A DNA stretch of 64,000 nucleotides. Origin: Myxococcales bacterium. GTDB taxonomy: Bacteria; Myxococcota_A; Polyangia; Fen-1088. The first letter of the stretch is position 1; each line of letters starts with the position of its first letter. The stretch is taken from contig PLNW01000150.1 of NCBI GenBank assembly GCA_003142855.1, positions 63,959-127,958 of the forward strand, read 5' to 3'. Both the position numbers and the translations under genes were made by a program. This document shows, in pieces, positions 37,481 through 51,700 of this stretch. The notes under the pieces are model-generated. The model saw nothing but the letters and a program-made list of their open reading frames with translations. It did no database searches and was not told where the DNA came from.

Positions 37481-40400
37481 CTAGCCAACGAAGACCCGCG
37501 CATTTCGGAACAACTGAATCCAGGGGCCGTCTTCCTTCCAGTCGTCGGGGTGCCAGGAATGCTGGACCGCCCGGAACATGCGCTCGGGGTGCGGCATCAG
37601 GATGGTGACGCGACCGTCGGGCGTGGTTAGCGCGGTCATGCCGCCGGGTGAGCCGTTGGGGTTGTCCGGGTAGCGATTGGCGATTGCGCCGTAATGGTTC
37701 ACGAAGCGCGCGGCCACCAGGCCGGCCCTCTCCAGCCTGGCCAGGTGCGCGTCGGATTCGAACTCGGCGCAGCCCTCGCCGTGGGCCACCGCGATGGGCA
37801 GGTGCGAGCCAGCCATGCCACGCAGGAGCAGCGACGGGCTCTCCTCGATGCGCAGCAGCGCCAGACGGGCTTCGAATTGCTCGGAGCGGTTGCGCACGAA
37901 GCGCGGCCAGTCTTGCGCGCCCGGGATGATCTCCTTCAGGTTGGAAACCGCCTGACATCCGTTGCACACCCCGAGGGTGAAGGTGTCGGGCCGGGCAAAG
38001 AAGCGCTCGAAGACCGCGCGTGCTCGGGCGTGGAACAAGATCGACTTGGCCCAGCCTTCGCCCGCGCCCAGTACGTCGCCGTAGGAGAAGCCACCGCAAG
38101 CCGCGAGTCCGCGGAACGAGTCCAGGTCCAGACGGCCGCTTAGGATGTCGCTCATGTGTACGTCCACGGCTTCGAAGCCCGCGCGGTGGAAAGCCGCGGC
38201 CATTTCGATCTGTCCATTCACGCCTTGCTCGCGCAGGATGGCCACGCGCGGCCGTGCGCCGCGACCGACGAAGGGCGCGGCCAAGTCTTGATTCGGATCG
38301 AAGCTCAGCCGCAGAGAAATACCCGGGTCGTTCTCGTCGCAGCGGGCCTGATGCTCCTCGCGGGCGCAAGTCGGATCGTCACGCAGGCTCTGCATGGCAA
38401 AGGTGGTCTCGGACCAGACCCGACGCAGATTCGCGCGCGTGTCTTCAAGCAGGAGCTGATCGCCACGACGAAAGACGATGCGAGAACCAGCAGTCGGGCA
38501 CCCGATGCTGTGGATGTGCCCGGCCGAACCAGCGAAGGCTGCGCGCACCGCGGCCACGTCCGACTCGCGCACCTGAATCACGGCACCCAGTTCCTCAGAG
38601 AAGAGCAGGGCCGGGCTTGCGCAGGCCTGTCCCGCTAGATCCACATCCAGTCCACATCCGCCGGCAAAGGCCATTTCCAGCAAGGTAACCAGAAGGCCGC
38701 CGTCGGAGCGGTCGTGATACGCCAGCAGCAGGCCTTTGCTGTTCAGTTGCTGAATGGTGGCGAAAAAGGTTTTCAGGGCCGCGGGATCATCGAGGTCGGG
38801 CGACTCGTCGCCGAGCTGACCATAGACTTGCGCCAGCGCCGAGCCGCCCAGACGGTGGCGACTCATGCCGAGGTCAACCAGCAGCAACTCGGTTTCGCCC
38901 TGGTCCAGGCGCAGCTGCGGGGTCAAGGACCGGCGCACGTCGCTGACCGGGGCAAAAGCGCTCACGATGAGCGACAGGGGCGCGGTGACCCGCTTCTCCT
39001 GGCCGGCGTCCTGCCACACCGTGCTCATTGACATTGAGTCCTTGCCCACCGGGATGGCGATGCCCAGGGTCGGGGCCAGCTCGGCGCCCACGGCGCGCAC
39101 GGCTTCGAAGAGGCGCGCGTCCTCGCCCGGATGTCCGGCCGCAGCCATCCAGTTGGCCGACAGTTTCACATCGCCGATGCTCGCGATGGCCGCGCTGGCG
39201 ATGTTGGTCAGGGCTTCGCCCACGGCCATGCGCGCGGAGGCGGCTGCATCCAGCAGCGCCAGCGGTGTGCGCTCGCCCATGGCCATGGCTTCGCCGGTGT
39301 AGCCCTCGTAGCTGGTGGCGGTGACCGCCGCGTCCGCCACCGGTACCTGCCAAGGACCCACCATTTGATCGCGGCACACCAAGCCGGTGACCGTGCGGTC
39401 GCCGATGGTGATGAGAAAGGTCTTGTCGGCCACCGCGGGCAGGCGCAATACACGCAGGACCGCCTCGCGCAGGTCAAGATCGGTGGTGTGAAAGGGCGTT
39501 CTGGCTGGGCGCACGCGTTCGGCCCGACGAACCATCTTGGGTGGCTTGCCCAAGAGGAGTGCGAGAGGTATGTCGATGGGCCGGTTCTCGAAGTGGGAAT
39601 CAGTCAACACCAGCCGGCCGTCGGCCGTGGCTTGGCCAAGTACAGCGAAGGGGCAGCGCTCGCGGCTGCAAAGCTCGGTGAAACGGCCGAGGCCTTCGGG
39701 CGCGATTGCCAGTACGTAGCGCTCTTGGGCCTCGTTGCACCAGATTTCCTTGGGCGACATGCCGGGCTCGTCGTTGGGGATCTTGCGCAGCTCGAACAGG
39801 GCGCCGCGGCCGCTGTCGTTCACCAGCTCGGGCAGGGCGTTGGACAGACCACCCGCGCCCACGTCGTGGATCGAGTAGATGGGATTGGCTTCGCCCAACG
39901 CCCAACAGCGATCGATGACCTCCTGACAGCGGCGCTGCATCTCGGGGTTGTCACGCTGGACCGACGCGAAGTCGAGATCCTCCTCGGACGCACCCGAGGC
40001 CATGGATGAGGCCGCGCCACCGCCCAGGCCAATGAGCATGGCCGGCCCGCCCAAGACGACGAGAGCCGCGCCTGCCGGCACCTCGGCCTTGTGAACGTCC
40101 GGCAAGCGGATGTTGCCGAACCCGCCCGCGATCATGATGGGCTTGTGGTAGCCGCGCACCTCGGGACCGGCAGGACCGGGCACTTCCATCTCAAAGGTGC
40201 GGAAATAGCCCGCCAGGTTGGGGCGGCCGAATTCGTTGTTGAAGGCTGCGCCTCCGATGGGCCCCTCCAGCATGATGTCGAGCGCGGAGGCGATGCGGCT
40301 CGGTTTGCCGAAGTCCTTCTCCCAGGGTTGCACGGCCCCGGGCAGGCGCAGGTTCGAGACGGTGAAGCCGGTGAGCCCAGCCTTGGGCTTGGACCCGCGG

Positions 40401-41362
40401 CCCACGGCGCCTTCGTCGCGAATCTCGCCGCCCGATCCGGTGGACGCCCCGGGGTGAGGCGAGATCGCGGTCGGGTGGTTGTGCGTCTCGACCTTCATCA
40501 GAATGCCGACCGGCTCGCGATGGAAGGCGTAGATGTTGGTTTCCGGCGCAGGGAAGAAGCGCTTCGCCTCGGGACCCTCCATGACGGCGGCATTGTCTTT
40601 GTACGCGGACAGCACGCCCCGCGGGCTGGCCTCGCTGCTGCGCCGGATCATCTGGAAGAGCGACTGGGGCTGCTTTTCGCCGTCGAGGATGAGGTCGGCG
40701 TTGAAGATCTTGTGACGGCAGTGCTCGCTGTTGGCCTGGGCGAACATCATCAGCTCGACATCCGTCGGGTTGCGGCCCAAGGCCCGGAAACTTTCCGCCA
40801 GGTAGTCGATCTCGTCGGGAGCCAACGCCAAGCCCAGCGTCGCATTGGCGGTTTCGATGGCAGCGCGGCCTTTGCCCAGCAGGTCGATGGTCTCTAGCGG
40901 CTTGGGCTGGGAGTGGGCGAACAGCCGCTCAGCCTCGGCCTCGCTCGCCAACACGGCCTCGGTCATGCGATCGTGCAGGGCCGCCCGCAGCGCGGCCTCG
41001 TCGCGCACCGGCCCGGCCACGGTGTACCAGATGCCGCGTTCGATGCGGCGCACACGCTCCAGGCCGCAGTTGTGGGCCACATCAGTCGCTTTGGACGACC
41101 AGGGCGAGATAGTGCCGATGCGTGGGACGACCAGTAGACGTCGGCCGGCAAGATCGCTGCGTTGTGTGCGCGGGCCGTAGCGAAGCATGCGCGCCAGCAC
41201 GAGCTGGTCAGCCTCGGGCAGGGGCGAAGTCAGCTCGACGAAATGGACGAACTCGGCAGCAAGCGCCGTCACCTGCGGGTTGGCTGCCTGAATCCGGTCC
41301 AGCCGCTTGGCCAGTCGGGCAGGGGTAAAAGCAGAGGCACCGGGGAACGAGATGATGGGCAT
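37481..41362 (-). CDS. purL: Phosphoribosylformylglycinamidine synthase (large, PurL-PurQ fused form)
   Basis: 1293 residues, the normal length of the single-chain proteobacterial/eukaryotic form. It converts FGAR, glutamine and ATP to FGAM in purine synthesis (cytoplasm). Domains in order: N-terminal PurS-like domain, linker, two AIRS-type ATP-binding halves ([59 protein letters not shown]), and a C-terminal glutaminase with the catalytic Cys in [10 protein letters not shown] and the His/Glu pair in MPHPERMF. Start codon ATG; no clear ribosome binding site. Confidence 0.97.
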   Translation of the reverse strand: MPIISFPGASAFTPARLAKRLDRIQAANPQVTALAAEFVHFVELTSPLPEADQLVLARMLRYGPRTQRSDLAGRRLLVVPRIGTISPWSSKATDVAHNCGLERVRRIERGIWYTVAGPVRDEAALRAALHDRMTEAVLASEAEAERLFAHSQPKPLETIDLLGKGRAAIETANATLGLALAPDEIDYLAESFRALGRNPTDVELMMFAQANSEHCRHKIFNADLILDGEKQPQSLFQMIRRSSEASPRGVLSAYKDNAAVMEGPEAKRFFPAPETNIYAFHREPVGILMKVETHNHPTAISPHPGASTGSGGEIRDEGAVGRGSKPKAGLTGFTVSNLRLPGAVQPWEKDFGKPSRIASALDIMLEGPIGGAAFNNEFGRPNLAGYFRTFEMEVPGPAGPEVRGYHKPIMIAGGFGNIRLPDVHKAEVPAGAALVVLGGPAMLIGLGGGAASSMASGASEEDLDFASVQRDNPEMQRRCQEVIDRCWALGEANPIYSIHDVGAGGLSNALPELVNDSGRGALFELRKIPNDEPGMSPKEIWCNEAQERYVLAIAPEGLGRFTELCSRERCPFAVLGQATADGRLVLTDSHFENRPIDIPLALLLGKPPKMVRRAERVRPARTPFHTTDLDLREAVLRVLRLPAVADKTFLITIGDRTVTGLVCRDQMVGPWQVPVADAAVTATSYEGYTGEAMAMGERTPLALLDAAASARMAVGEALTNIASAAIASIGDVKLSANWMAAAGHPGEDARLFEAVRAVGAELAPTLGIAIPVGKDSMSMSTVWQDAGQEKRVTAPLSLIVSAFAPVSDVRRSLTPQLRLDQGETELLLVDLGMSRHRLGGSALAQVYGQLGDESPDLDDPAALKTFFATIQQLNSKGLLLAYHDRSDGGLLVTLLEMAFAGGCGLDVDLAGQACASPALLFSEELGAVIQVRESDVAAVRAAFAGSAGHIHSIGCPTAGSRIVFRRGDQLLLEDTRANLRRVWSETTFAMQSLRDDPTCAREEHQARCDENDPGISLRLSFDPNQDLAAPFVGRGARPRVAILREQGVNGQIEMAAAFHRAGFEAVDVHMSDILSGRLDLDSFRGLAACGGFSYGDVLGAGEGWAKSILFHARARAVFERFFARPDTFTLGVCNGCQAVSNLKEIIPGAQDWPRFVRNRSEQFEARLALLRIEESPSLLLRGMAGSHLPIAVAHGEGCAEFESDAHLARLERAGLVAARFVNHYGAIANRYPDNPNGSPGGMTALTTPDGRVTILMPHPERMFRAVQHSWHPDDWKEDGPWIQLFRNARVFVG

Positions 41363-41414
41363 CGTGAACCGGGTGCAGACTGGCGCGCCTAGCGCGCGTT
41401 TGCAATGCCCGCGA

Positions 41415-42407
41415 TTACTTAACCCACTTCAGCTTGGGCGAGATCATCACCTGGTCCTTGGGCAGCTTGTCGAGGGCGGCCTTGTAGCTCTTGGCCTTGA
41501 ACTTTTCCTGCTCCTTCTCGGCCGCCTCGCTGGACTTCTTGCCCATGCCGATGACCTGGAAGGTGAAGGCGGCGTGGGACGCGATCTGTTCCTGCAGGCG
41601 CGCCAGGATGTTGTCGAATTGCTCCCGGGTCACGCGGATCTTGACGGCCGGCTCGTCTTTGTAGATGCCGTTGAAGGTCAGTTCTTTCAGCCCGTCAACC
41701 TTGCTGAACATGCTGGTCATGAACTCGGCCCAGGTGCCCATCGCTGAGTTCAGCTTCAGCTCAGCCACGTATTCGTCCTTGCCCATCTCCAGGAACGGAT
41801 AGGTGAGCTCAATGGCCGCGCGGGCCTGATCGAGTGTGTAGCTGGTCTTGTGGGTGAACTTCTCGTCGTAGCGAGCGACCTTCTTCTTCACAGCGATGTG
41901 GCAGGTGTCATTGAGATCCTCTTGCAACTCTTGCTCGCCGCGGGTGCTCCAGATGTAGGCTCGCTCGGCCTGCTCGGGGAAGTCGTACTTGACCCGGTTT
42001 TCACAGCGCGGCGCCTGGTCACTCTGCAGGCGGATGACTTTGGCGATGACGTTCGCCTCGCCGCCGTCCTTGGCAGCACTTTCGTTAGCGTACAGCCAGG
42101 CTTCGACGTGAATGGGCTCCAGCGGCGAGCGCTTCATGGCGTAGGCGTAGAGCACCTTGAGCGGGCCATAAATCTGGTCGCGCTTGGCAGGCTGGGTGAG
42201 CGCCGCGCGCATCACGACCTTGAGGCCGTCGCCCGGGCCGGACACATCATCAGCCACGACCGTGAACTTCGCGACACCTGCGGGGATGTCCGGCTGATCA
42301 CAGCAGGGCTTGGGCCCGGCTGCCTTCTGCTCGCAGCCGGGGAATAGAAGCATTGCGCCAAAAATGGCCGCAGAGAATGCAGACTTGCCGTACATCCCTG
42401 ATTTCAT
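41415..42407 (-). CDS. Hypothetical lipoprotein, calcium-free and rich in charged helices
   Basis: 330 residues. The ATG at 42407 has a strong GGAGG eight bases upstream, which settles the start. The signal ends in a lipobox-like LLFPGC (Cys25), followed by a Cys-containing stretch (KPCCDQPD). The rest is a mixed soluble fold with no recognised family motif: [19 protein letters not shown] is typical of its charged, helical character, and the end ([15 protein letters not shown]) is Lys-rich. It lies 52 bases upstream of purL on the same strand. Function unknown. Confidence 0.7.
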   Translation of the reverse strand: MKSGMYGKSAFSAAIFGAMLLFPGCEQKAAGPKPCCDQPDIPAGVAKFTVVADDVSGPGDGLKVVMRAALTQPAKRDQIYGPLKVLYAYAMKRSPLEPIHVEAWLYANESAAKDGGEANVIAKVIRLQSDQAPRCENRVKYDFPEQAERAYIWSTRGEQELQEDLNDTCHIAVKKKVARYDEKFTHKTSYTLDQARAAIELTYPFLEMGKDEYVAELKLNSAMGTWAEFMTSMFSKVDGLKELTFNGIYKDEPAVKIRVTREQFDNILARLQEQIASHAAFTFQVIGMGKKSSEAAEKEQEKFKAKSYKAALDKLPKDQVMISPKLKWVK

Positions 42408-42528
42408 GATGGGGACCTCCGATGTGGGGAGAAGCAGGGGGCAGCATACACAGAGAGGCGGGCAGGGGGAACCGGGAAAGGTCGGGGGCCGAGGGCCGGT
42501 GGCCGGTGGCCGGTGGCCGAATCCGGTT

Positions 42529-42597
42529 CCCCCTTCGGGGGCTTCGGGACGCCCACCCACCCATCCCGCCCCGCGCGCTGCGCGCGAGCCCTCGTCG
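42529..42597 (+). repeat. Dispersed hairpin repeat, copy B
   Basis: 69 bp. First hairpin CCCCC-TTC-GGGGG, then CTTCGGGACG, then a second hairpin CGCGCG-CTG-CGCGCG (42572-42586), ending in CCCTCGTCG. Preceded by a GGCCGGT tract. Same order as copies at 20975 and 63868. Confidence 0.85.
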
Positions 42598-42671
42598 GCC
42601 CCGGCCTTCCCGCTTGCGGCAAAACGTTTCGTACCCTCGCGGGATTCCGATTTTGGACGGGCCGAAAGAGG

Positions 42672-42677
42672 TATAGT
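42672..42677 (+). promoter_or_regulatory. Candidate -10 box for the giant TPR gene
   Basis: TATAGT, five of six matches to the sigma-70 -10 consensus, 53 bases before the start codon. No convincing -35 at normal spacing; TTGGAC ends 13 bases upstream. Confidence 0.3.
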
Positions 42678-42730
42678 CAGGGCCCGCCCAACCAGAGGCT
42701 CATTCCGGGCGCGGGACTTGGATCGCAACC

Positions 42731-45700
42731 ATGAACAACGACCTATTGACCGCACTTGCGACGCTCAGATCGGATCCAGAAGACGGCCAGGCGCTGGCGC
42801 TGCTCGCCGGACTGCAACCCGGCGATGTGTCGGCATCCGAACGCGATTCCGTTCAGGTGGCCCTGGCTGCCGAACGGGCTTGGCATACCGACCGCGAGAA
42901 CGTGGAGCCTTGCCTGCGCCTGCTCGACCTGGAGCTGGCCTGGGGGCAAGACCCGATTCGTCGCGCGACCCTGTTCGTGGAGAAGGCGCGTCTGCTCCAC
43001 CGTGAGATGTGCCAGTGGGAATCGGCGCACGCGTGCGTGAACGAAGCGTTGGAGATCGCGCGCAACCACCCGGCGGCCGTCGAGTTCAGGCGGGTGCTCG
43101 AGGAGGAAGAGGCCGGCTGGCAGGAGCGGGCCGATGCGTTGGTGCGGCAGGTGGACGAGGCGGGCGATAGCCCCACCGGGGCCCCTTTGCTGGCTGCCGC
43201 CGGCGAATTGTATCTACGCTACCGTCCGCTGACCAACGAAGGCGAATCTCTCTTGCGTCGCAGCCTCGCGTTGGATGCTCACCACCACCGCGCTGACGTG
43301 TTGCTGGAACGACTGCTGCGTGGGGCCGGCCGCAGGGACGAGTTGGCCGAGCACCTTCAGCGGCGCATCGCAGCCGCGGGCAATCCCCAGGAGATGGCCG
43401 CGGCTCGAGCGGCGGCAGGACGTCTGGCTGAGCAGATGAACCGCACCGACCAGGCCCTCGAACACTACCGCGAGGCACTGGCCGCTTCTCCTGGACACGA
43501 GCGCGCGCTGCACGGCGTGGCCCGCATCCTGAGTGCACGCGAGAACTGGGCCGAGCTGGTGGCTGCTTACGAGACGGCGTTGCGCATGGGCAAGCGCGGT
43601 GTGGCCGAAGGCCCCATCCTGATCGCTCTGGGCGAGCTCTACTGGAAGCGCATGAACCAGGTCGCCCAGGCCGAGGTGTGCTTCCGTCGCGCTCGCAAGA
43701 CCATGCCTGCGATGGCCCCGGTGCTCGATTTCTATCGTGAGTACCACCTGCAGCGCGATGAGATCCCCCAGTTGTTCGCTCTGCTGGGCCAGGTCCAGAA
43801 GGCCGAATCCGACCCCGAAGCCCGCGTGCGCTACGGCATCGAGATGGCCGAGCTGGCCGAGCGCCGGCCCCAGCTGCTGGAAAAGGCGGTGGATGCCTGG
43901 AAGGCCCTGCGACGCCTGAAGCCGGGGTTGCCGGAGGCGGTCAGTGCCCTGCGACGCCTGTACACCAAGACCGAGAAGTGGAACGCGCTGCTCGAGTTGC
44001 TCAAGGAGCGCTGCGAATCGCTGCCGTCCGAAGCGCTGGACGAGAAGGTCGCGCTCTACTTGGAGATGATCCCTATCTACCGCGATCACCTCAAGCTTGA
44101 CGTGATGGTGGTTAACACCTACGCGGCTATTCTCGCTCTGCGCCCCGAGCATGGCGAGGCGCTCTCCGCGCTGGCCGAGCGCTACCAGGCGCAGGGGCGT
44201 TGGGGCGACCTGGCCAATATTCTGGCGCGCCAGGCGCAGACCAGTTCACAGCCTGCGGAGAAGGTGGCGCTGTACCATCGCGTGGCGCAGTTGTGGATGG
44301 AGAAGTTCAACAACCACCACAACGCCGTGGCGGCGCTCGAGAAAGTGCTCGAGCTGGCGCCCAGCGACGCGAAAGCGCGGGCCACCTTGCGCGAGATTTA
44401 CGTGCGCGCACGTTCCTGGCGTGCGCTGCTGGATTTCATGCGCCGCGAGCTGCCCCTCTTGGACGCGAGTGCCCGGCGGGTCCGGCTGGCCGAGATGGCA
44501 ACCTTGGCGTCTGAGCGCCTGGCCGATTTGCGCCAGGGCATCGGCTTGTGGAACGAGGTGCTGCAGCTCGCCCCGCAGGATCGCGACGCGGTCGTGGCGC
44601 TGTCAGTGCTCTACGAACGCGAGAAGCGCTGGCCCGCCTTGGCGGAGATTCTCGGGCGTCTGGCCGAGTCTGCCGGCGGGGAGACGACTCCCGAAGGGTG
44701 CGCCCTCTTGGAGAAGCGCGGCCTCATTTTGTTCGAGAAACTGGCTGCACCCGCGGCCGCGGTCGAGGGACTGGCACGCGTGCGGCGCAGCCAAAGCGAG
44801 AACCCGCGCGTTTTGCGTGCCCTGCGCGATGCCTACACCCAGCTGGGTGACTTCGATTCTCTGGAGGAGCTCTATTCGGGGCGGGGCGCGTGGGAGGAGC
44901 TGTGCGAGGTGCTCTCGCAGGTGGCGGAACGCACCACCGACATGGCCCTGCGCGCGCGCCTGTTGGGGCGCGTGGCCGACGTAGCCCGAGACAAGCTCAA
45001 CCAGCCCGAGCGCGTGCTCAAGGCCTACGAAGGCATTCTGGCCACCGATCCCGATAACCGCGTGGTGGCGCGGGCTGCGGTGGATCTGTACCAGGCGACC
45101 GAGCGTTGGGGCCGCCTGGTGGCGACCTACGAGATCTTGCTCGGCGCCGAGTCAGCCCCGGCGCTGTCCGTGGGCGAGAGCCTGGCCATCCTTGAGCGGG
45201 CGCGCTTCATCTGCGAGACCAAGCTGGAAGCCAAGTCCCTGGCTTTCAAGTGGTGTGCCCGGGCCTACCGCCTGGCCCCTACCGATCCCGACGTACGCGC
45301 CGATCTGGAACGCATGGGCGAAGCAGCCGAAGAGTGGGAGGCGCTGCTCGGCCTGCTGGCGGCCCGGCTGGACCGCGAGGGCGCGGAGGGGCCGAGTCCG
45401 GAGGAGCAGATTTCGCTCTTGCGCCGGTGCCTGTTCATTGCCGGCGAGCGTGTGGATCGTCCCGAGGATCTCAAGCGATTCGCCGAGCGCATCCTGGCCT
45501 TGGTGCCTGGCGACGACGAGGCCGAGAATGCCCTGCTCAAGCTCTACACCAAGAGCGAGCGCTGGGCCGATCTGATCGCCTTGCAGCACATGCGCCAGGC
45601 GCGCATGCAGGATCCGGCCCTGCGCGCCGAGCTCCTGTTGCGTATCGCGCACATGCAGGAGGATCGTCTTGGTGACCGGAGCGCGGCTGCGGCCACGCTG

Positions 45701-48700
45701 CGCGAGGCGTGCGAAGTCGAGCCGCTCAACATGCGCCTTCTGCGCGAGCTGGCGCGGATTCTGGAAGCGGTGGGCGACCTGCGGGGTCTGGTCGAGGCTC
45801 TCTCGCGTCAGGTTGGCTTGTGCGTCGACACTGAGCGGGCTCCGGTTCTCTTGCGCATGGCGCGACTGCTGGAGACTTCTTTGGCCCAGCCGGCCTCTGC
45901 CACCGACGCGTACCTGCAGGTTATGGAGGTTGACTCCATCTCAGCCGAGGCGGTCGAGGGCTTGGAGCGGCTGTTCGCCGCAGGTGGGGTTCGGCAAGAA
46001 GATATTGCCAAGGTGGCGGGACGGCTGCTGCCCTACTACGAACTGACCGAGCGCTTCGACAAATGGGCGGGCATGCTGGAAGCATTGGTTTCGGTGACCG
46101 CGGATGGGAACGAGCGGCGCGGGCATCTGGAGCTGCTGGCCGATTTGTACCAGGGTCCACTGGCCGATGCGGCAGCCGCTTTTTCTGCGCTGTTGCGGGT
46201 GTTCGAGATTGACCCGGCCAATCCGTCGGTGCGCGAACGGTTGGTGCTGTTGGCCGTGGAGGCGGGCAAGCTGCCCGCTCTTGCCGAGGCTGCGCGGCGG
46301 GTGCTGGCTTCGATCGAGGAGCCATCCCTGCGGCAGGAAATCCTCATGCACATCGCCGAGGTCGAGGAGCGCCAGCCCGACCGGAAGAGCGAGGCCGAGG
46401 CCGCCCTGCGTGCGGTTCTGGAACTGGATCCGCTGCACATGGGTGCTTATCGCGCGCTGGCGCGGTTGGTGCGCGATGGTGAGCGTTGGGGGGCCTTGCG
46501 CGATTTGATCGAGGTGCGCGAGCAGCACCTGCCCGACGTGAAGGAACGGCTGGCCCTGCTGTGGCAGGCGGTCGAGATCGACGAGGCCTTGCTCTACGAC
46601 CGCGACCACGCGACCGAACTCTTGCGCCGGATCGGGTCCTTGGATCCGACCGACCTGCGCGCTTGCCGCGTGCTGGAACGCAACTATGCGGCGGCCGAGC
46701 GTTGGCGCGATCTCGATGAGCTGCTGGTCCACGAGGCCGACCTGGTGCCGCGCGAGGAACTGCCCGAGCTGAAACTGCGTCGCGCCGAGATCGCGCTGGT
46801 CCGCTTCAGCCACGCGAGCGCGGCGCTCGATCTGCTGGCCGAGGTCTTGGAGCTGGCGCCTGGTCATGCCCGCGCGGTTGGGCTGACGGAACGGGTGCTC
46901 GATGATCCGGAACAGCGACGGCGCGCGGCCATGATGCTGGAACCGCTGTACGCAGCGGCGGAGAATTGGACGCGCTTGGTGGAAATCTTGGACATCGAGC
47001 GCGAGGGGCAAGAGGGGCCGGCGGCGGTCGCCTTGTTGGTGCGCAAGGCCGAGGTGCAGGAGACGCGCTTGCAGTTGCCGGGCGCGGCCTGGGAGACCCG
47101 GCGTGCCGTGCTGGCGTCTGATCCGCAGTCCGAGACGGCCTTGCTGGAGGCCGAGCGGCTGGCGGGCGTCTTGGGGTGCTGGAATGACCTGCAGACGCTG
47201 TACCAGGAACTCGCGAGCAAACGCGATTCCTCGGACATCGCTGGAATCGCCGACCTGCTGTCGCGCGCGGCCCGGCTCTTCCAGGGCCCGCTCGCGGATC
47301 GCAGCGCGGCCATTCGCACTTGGCGGCGCGTGCTCGACTTGGACCTCAGCAGCGCGCGGACAGGTGCCGCGGCCGCCGCGGCGCTGGAGACTCTGTACGC
47401 CGAGATGGCGGACATTGAGGGCCTGGTCTATGTGCTGCGAGCCCGCAGCGAGTGGAGCGAGGATCATCGCGAGCGGGCCGCGCTGGGTCTGCGCATCGCT
47501 GATCTGGAGGAGAACTCCCTGCGCAATCTCCCGGCTGCTGTGGCCAGCTACCGCAGCTTGCTCGACAGCCAAGGCGAAGCAGCGGACAAGGCCTTCGAGA
47601 ACCTGGAACGCATCTTCCAGCAGTCGGGCCAGGCGCGCGAGCGGGTCGAGCTTCTGCGTCGGCGAGCGGACATGGTCGAGGCGGCGGCTCGCAACCAGTT
47701 GCGCCACCGCATGGCGGCCATTCTGGAAACCGAGCTCCACGATGCGGATGAGGCCATCGCCACCATCCGCCCGGTCCTCGACGACACCCCCGACGACGTG
47801 GAGGTTCTTCGCACGTTGGCGCGCCTGTATCAGAGTAAGGGGGCGGCGGCCGAGCACCTCGAGATCCTGGAACGGCTGCTGGTGTCGGCGGCTACCGATC
47901 GAGATCGCATCGATCTGTTGCGTCCCATCGCGGGGCTGCTGCAGGGGCCTCTGGGCCGGCGCACCGAGGCGATGGAACGTTGGCGCGAGATCCTCAAGCT
48001 GTCTCCACACGAGGCCGACGCGTTGGCCGAGATGGAGCGTCTGCTGGACGACAGCGACATCTCCCTGCGCTTCGCAGCGGCCGAAACCCTGGAGCCTATC
48101 TACCGGGCTTCGGGTGATGGACCACGCTTGGCCCGCGTCTTGCGCGTCTTCATCGAACTGGCCGAGGATGCGGGGGCGCGAGCCGGTTACCGGGCTCGCC
48201 TGGCCGAGATCGAGGAGAACAAGCTGGGCGACAAGCAAGCCGCCCTGCACACCTGGGCCGCGGCCATTCGTGATGGCACTTCCGATCCCAATCTGGGCCA
48301 GTTGCTCGACAACTACGAACGGCTCGCGCTGGCGTCGGGGATCGACAATGTGATCGAAATCATCGATCTCTATCGCGCGATTGAGCCCGACGTCTTGGCC
48401 GAAGAAACCCGCCTGCGGGTGCAGCGGTCTGTCGCCGAGCACGCCCTGGCCCTGGGCGATTTGCCCCTGGCCATCGACTACTTCAGCCGCATCACCGAGC
48501 GGCGGCCGGATGATGACGCGGCGTTGGGCGCTCTGGAACGGATCTACCGCCAGCAAGAGAATCTGGCCTCGCTCTACGAAGTCATTTTGCGACGGGCGGA
48601 TTTGGCCGACATTCTCAGTGTCGAGGTAGCCTTGCGGCGTGAAGCAGGCGGCCTGGCGGTGCGCCTGGCCAGACAGGACGAGGCGATTGCAGCCTGGGAG

Positions 48701-51700
48701 CGGGTTTGGACGCTGCTGCCGGGCGACGCGGAGGCGGTGGCGGCGTTGTACGCTGTCTACGTCGAGCTGCGCCGCTGGGACGATCTGGTGAACCTGATCG
48801 AACGCCGGCTGGAACGGGACCTCAGCCGAGACCAAGACATCGAGCTGCGCTTCCGACTGGCGCAGATCCAGCGCATCGAGCTGGCCAACCGCGAGCGCGC
48901 TCTCGAGTATCTGGGCCAGGTCTTGGAGCGCGAGCCGGATCACGCGGCCAGCATCCAGATCCTGCAGGACTTGCTGGAAGATCCCGAGGCGCGCATGACG
49001 GCCGCCAGCCTGCTGGAGCCGGTCTACATCCGGCGCAGCGCCTGGAAGGAGTTGGTGGGGATCGACAGCCTGCGACTCAAGTACAGCGAAGATCCGGAAC
49101 AGCGTCTGACCTGGACCAAGCGGATCGCGCAGGTCTACGAGGAGCAGATCGAGGATCTGGACGAAGCCTTCAATTGGTATGGACGCGTGTTCCAGGAGAA
49201 GGCGACCGAGCGGACGGCTCTGGAGCAGCTGCTGCGCCTGGCGCCCAAGCTGGGCCGCTGGCGTGACCTGGGCAAACTGCTCGACGAGTTCCTCGACAAT
49301 GAGTTGTCCAACCCCGACGAGGTGTTGGCGCTGGTGCGCGTGGCTATCCGAGTCTACGATCAGGAGCTGGGCGATCGCGACGCCGCCCGCCGGCACTACC
49401 GGCGCTACCTCGAGGCCCAACCGGGCAACCGCACCGCCGCCGAGCTCTTCGAGGAGGCGTTGGAGCGTTGGGAGGCGTGGACCGAGTTGCGCGACTTGCT
49501 CGACGAGCAGGTGCGCATGGTCGAGTCGCCCGCGGAGCGCGCCGATCTCTTGCGTCGCAGTGCCCGCATCAGTGAGGAGAACCTGTCGCAGGGGAGCGCG
49601 GCGGTGGATTCATTGCGCGCGGTTCTGGAAATTGATCCCGACGACGCCCTGGCTTCCGCATCACTGGAACAGCTTCTGGCCGCGGCGGAACGCTGGGAGG
49701 ATCTGCGCGACCACCTGGTCTGGATGTTGGGACGGGCCCAAGAAGTCACCGCCAAGGACGCCATCACCCTGGAGCTGGCCGAGGTGGAAGGCAAGCGCCT
49801 TGGTCATGCCTCGCTCGCCGTCGACTACTACGGCGAGGTGCTGGGGCGCACCCCGGGCCATCCCAACGCCATCGCGGCGCTCGAGGGAATGCTGGGCGAT
49901 CTGGAGCAACGGGTACGGGTGGCCGAGCTGCTGGAACCGGCCTACCGGACTTTGCGCAACCTGCGCAAGTTGTCCGATATCCTCGAGGTTCGGCTGGAGA
50001 CAATCGAGGATTCCCCTCGCCGTGTGGCAGCCCTGCGCGAGAAGGCGGCCGCGGAAGTCCAGCTCGGTCGCGCGGCCGAGGCTCTGGATGCGCTGGGGCG
50101 GGCCTGGCTCGAAGATGTGGCGGACGCCGCGACGCTGGCCGAGTTGGAAGGTCTGGCCAGCGCAGCCAACGGCTGGCAACGCTTGGTGGCCATCTTGGAC
50201 AAGGGCATCGAGGCGACACTGCTTCCCGACCTGCGCGCGGATCTCTACGCACGCAAGGCCAGGATTCTCGAGGAGCGGGTGGCGGCCCCCACCTTGGCCA
50301 TCGAGGCGTGGCGCGAAGCCATTGCCTCGCGCTCCGATCATCAGGAGGCATTCGTGGCCATCGAGCGTCTGCTCGAGGCTGCGGGCCGTGCGGCTGAGCT
50401 GGCCGAGACCTTGGAGAAGCATGCCGAGGTGGTGGTGGAGGCGCGCGAGCGCGAGCAGTTGACCAAGCGGGTCGCCGTGCTGCACGAGCGGGTGCTGGGG
50501 CAGCCGGAGAAAGCCATCGCGGCCTGGCGTACGGTGCTGGATCTGGATCAGGAAAACGCAGAAGCGCTCGATGCCCTGCAACGCCTGTACAGCGAGCGAA
50601 GCGACTGGAGCAGTCTGGCCGAGGTGCTGCAGCGGAAGATAGAAGGCTGTCACGACGTGGTGACCTTGCGCAAGTTGTGGTTCCAGGCGGCCCACCTGCA
50701 TGACGACAAGCTCAGCGACGCCTCGGAGGCGGCCAGCCAGCTGCGCTCGATTCTGGACGTTGATCCCGACGATGCCGAGGCTCTCGACTTCCTCATCCAA
50801 ATCTATGGCCGCGAGGGCAAGCACGCCGAGTTGGTCGAGGTGCTCGATGCGCGTGCGCGCGGGGCCAGCACCGAGGAGCGAGACGCGCTGGCGCTGCGAG
50901 CGGCACAACTGGTGCAGACCGAGCTCAGCGATGTGGCGGGCGCCGTGCAACGATACCGTACCATCCTCGAACGGACGCCCAAGCAGGAGCAGGCACGTGC
51001 GGCTCTTTGGGAGCTGGCGCGCCACGAGGACCACCGCGCGCCGGCCGTAGCCGTTCTGGAGCCCGTGCTGCGGGCCGGGCAGGAATGGCAGTCGCTGGTG
51101 GAACTGCTGGAACTGCGTCTGCTGGGCGAAGACGAGACAGCGCGGCGCCTGGCGACCCTGGCCGAGATGGCTCGGGTCGCGGAGGAAGCTCTCCACGATG
51201 CAGGGGCAGCCTTTGCCGTGTGGGCCCGGGCGCTGGCCGAAGATGCCGGCGATGCCACCGCGCGCGCGGCGCTGGAACGTCTGGCCCGCGCACACGCTGC
51301 GCTGCCGGAGTTGGCCAAGATCTACGAGGACTGCCTCAAGGGCAGCTACGACACCGAGGTGCAACGCTGGCTGGCCTCGCGTCTGGCGGCCCTGTACGAA
51401 CAATCGTTGGGCAATCCGGCACGCGCGGTCGATCTCTGGCGCGAGGTGGCGGGCATGCCGGGCGGTGAGGCGGAGGCGCTGGGACATCTGGAGGCTTTGC
51501 TGCGCGGGCTGGAGCGCCACGCCGAGCTGGAAGAGGTGTTGGCCCGCCAGGCTGAGATCGCGATGCACGGGCCGACTCAGGCCGATTGTCTGGCCGCCCT
51601 GGGCGAGCTGCGCTTGCACCACTTGTCCGATGTCGACGGCGCCATTGATGCCTTCCGGGCCGCGCTGGAGCGCGTGTCCACGCAGGCCGCGGCCTTGGCC

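Larger units (their letters stand above)
42408..42730. other. Divergent intergenic region (323 bases)
   Basis: It separates the lipoprotein gene from the giant TPR gene and holds no gene. It contains the start-deciding GGAGG of the lipoprotein (minus strand), a GGCCGGT tandem tract (42494-42520), a dispersed hairpin repeat (42529-42597), and a candidate -10 box TATAGT at 42672-42677 facing the TPR gene. Confidence 0.75.

Noticed and set aside
45941..49420. Large minus-strand open frame (about 1159 codons) opposite the giant TPR gene
   Set aside because: It mirrors the codon pattern of the TPR gene and shows no domain; GC-rich genes give long antisense frames. The same holds for 49661-51949 and 43214-44152.
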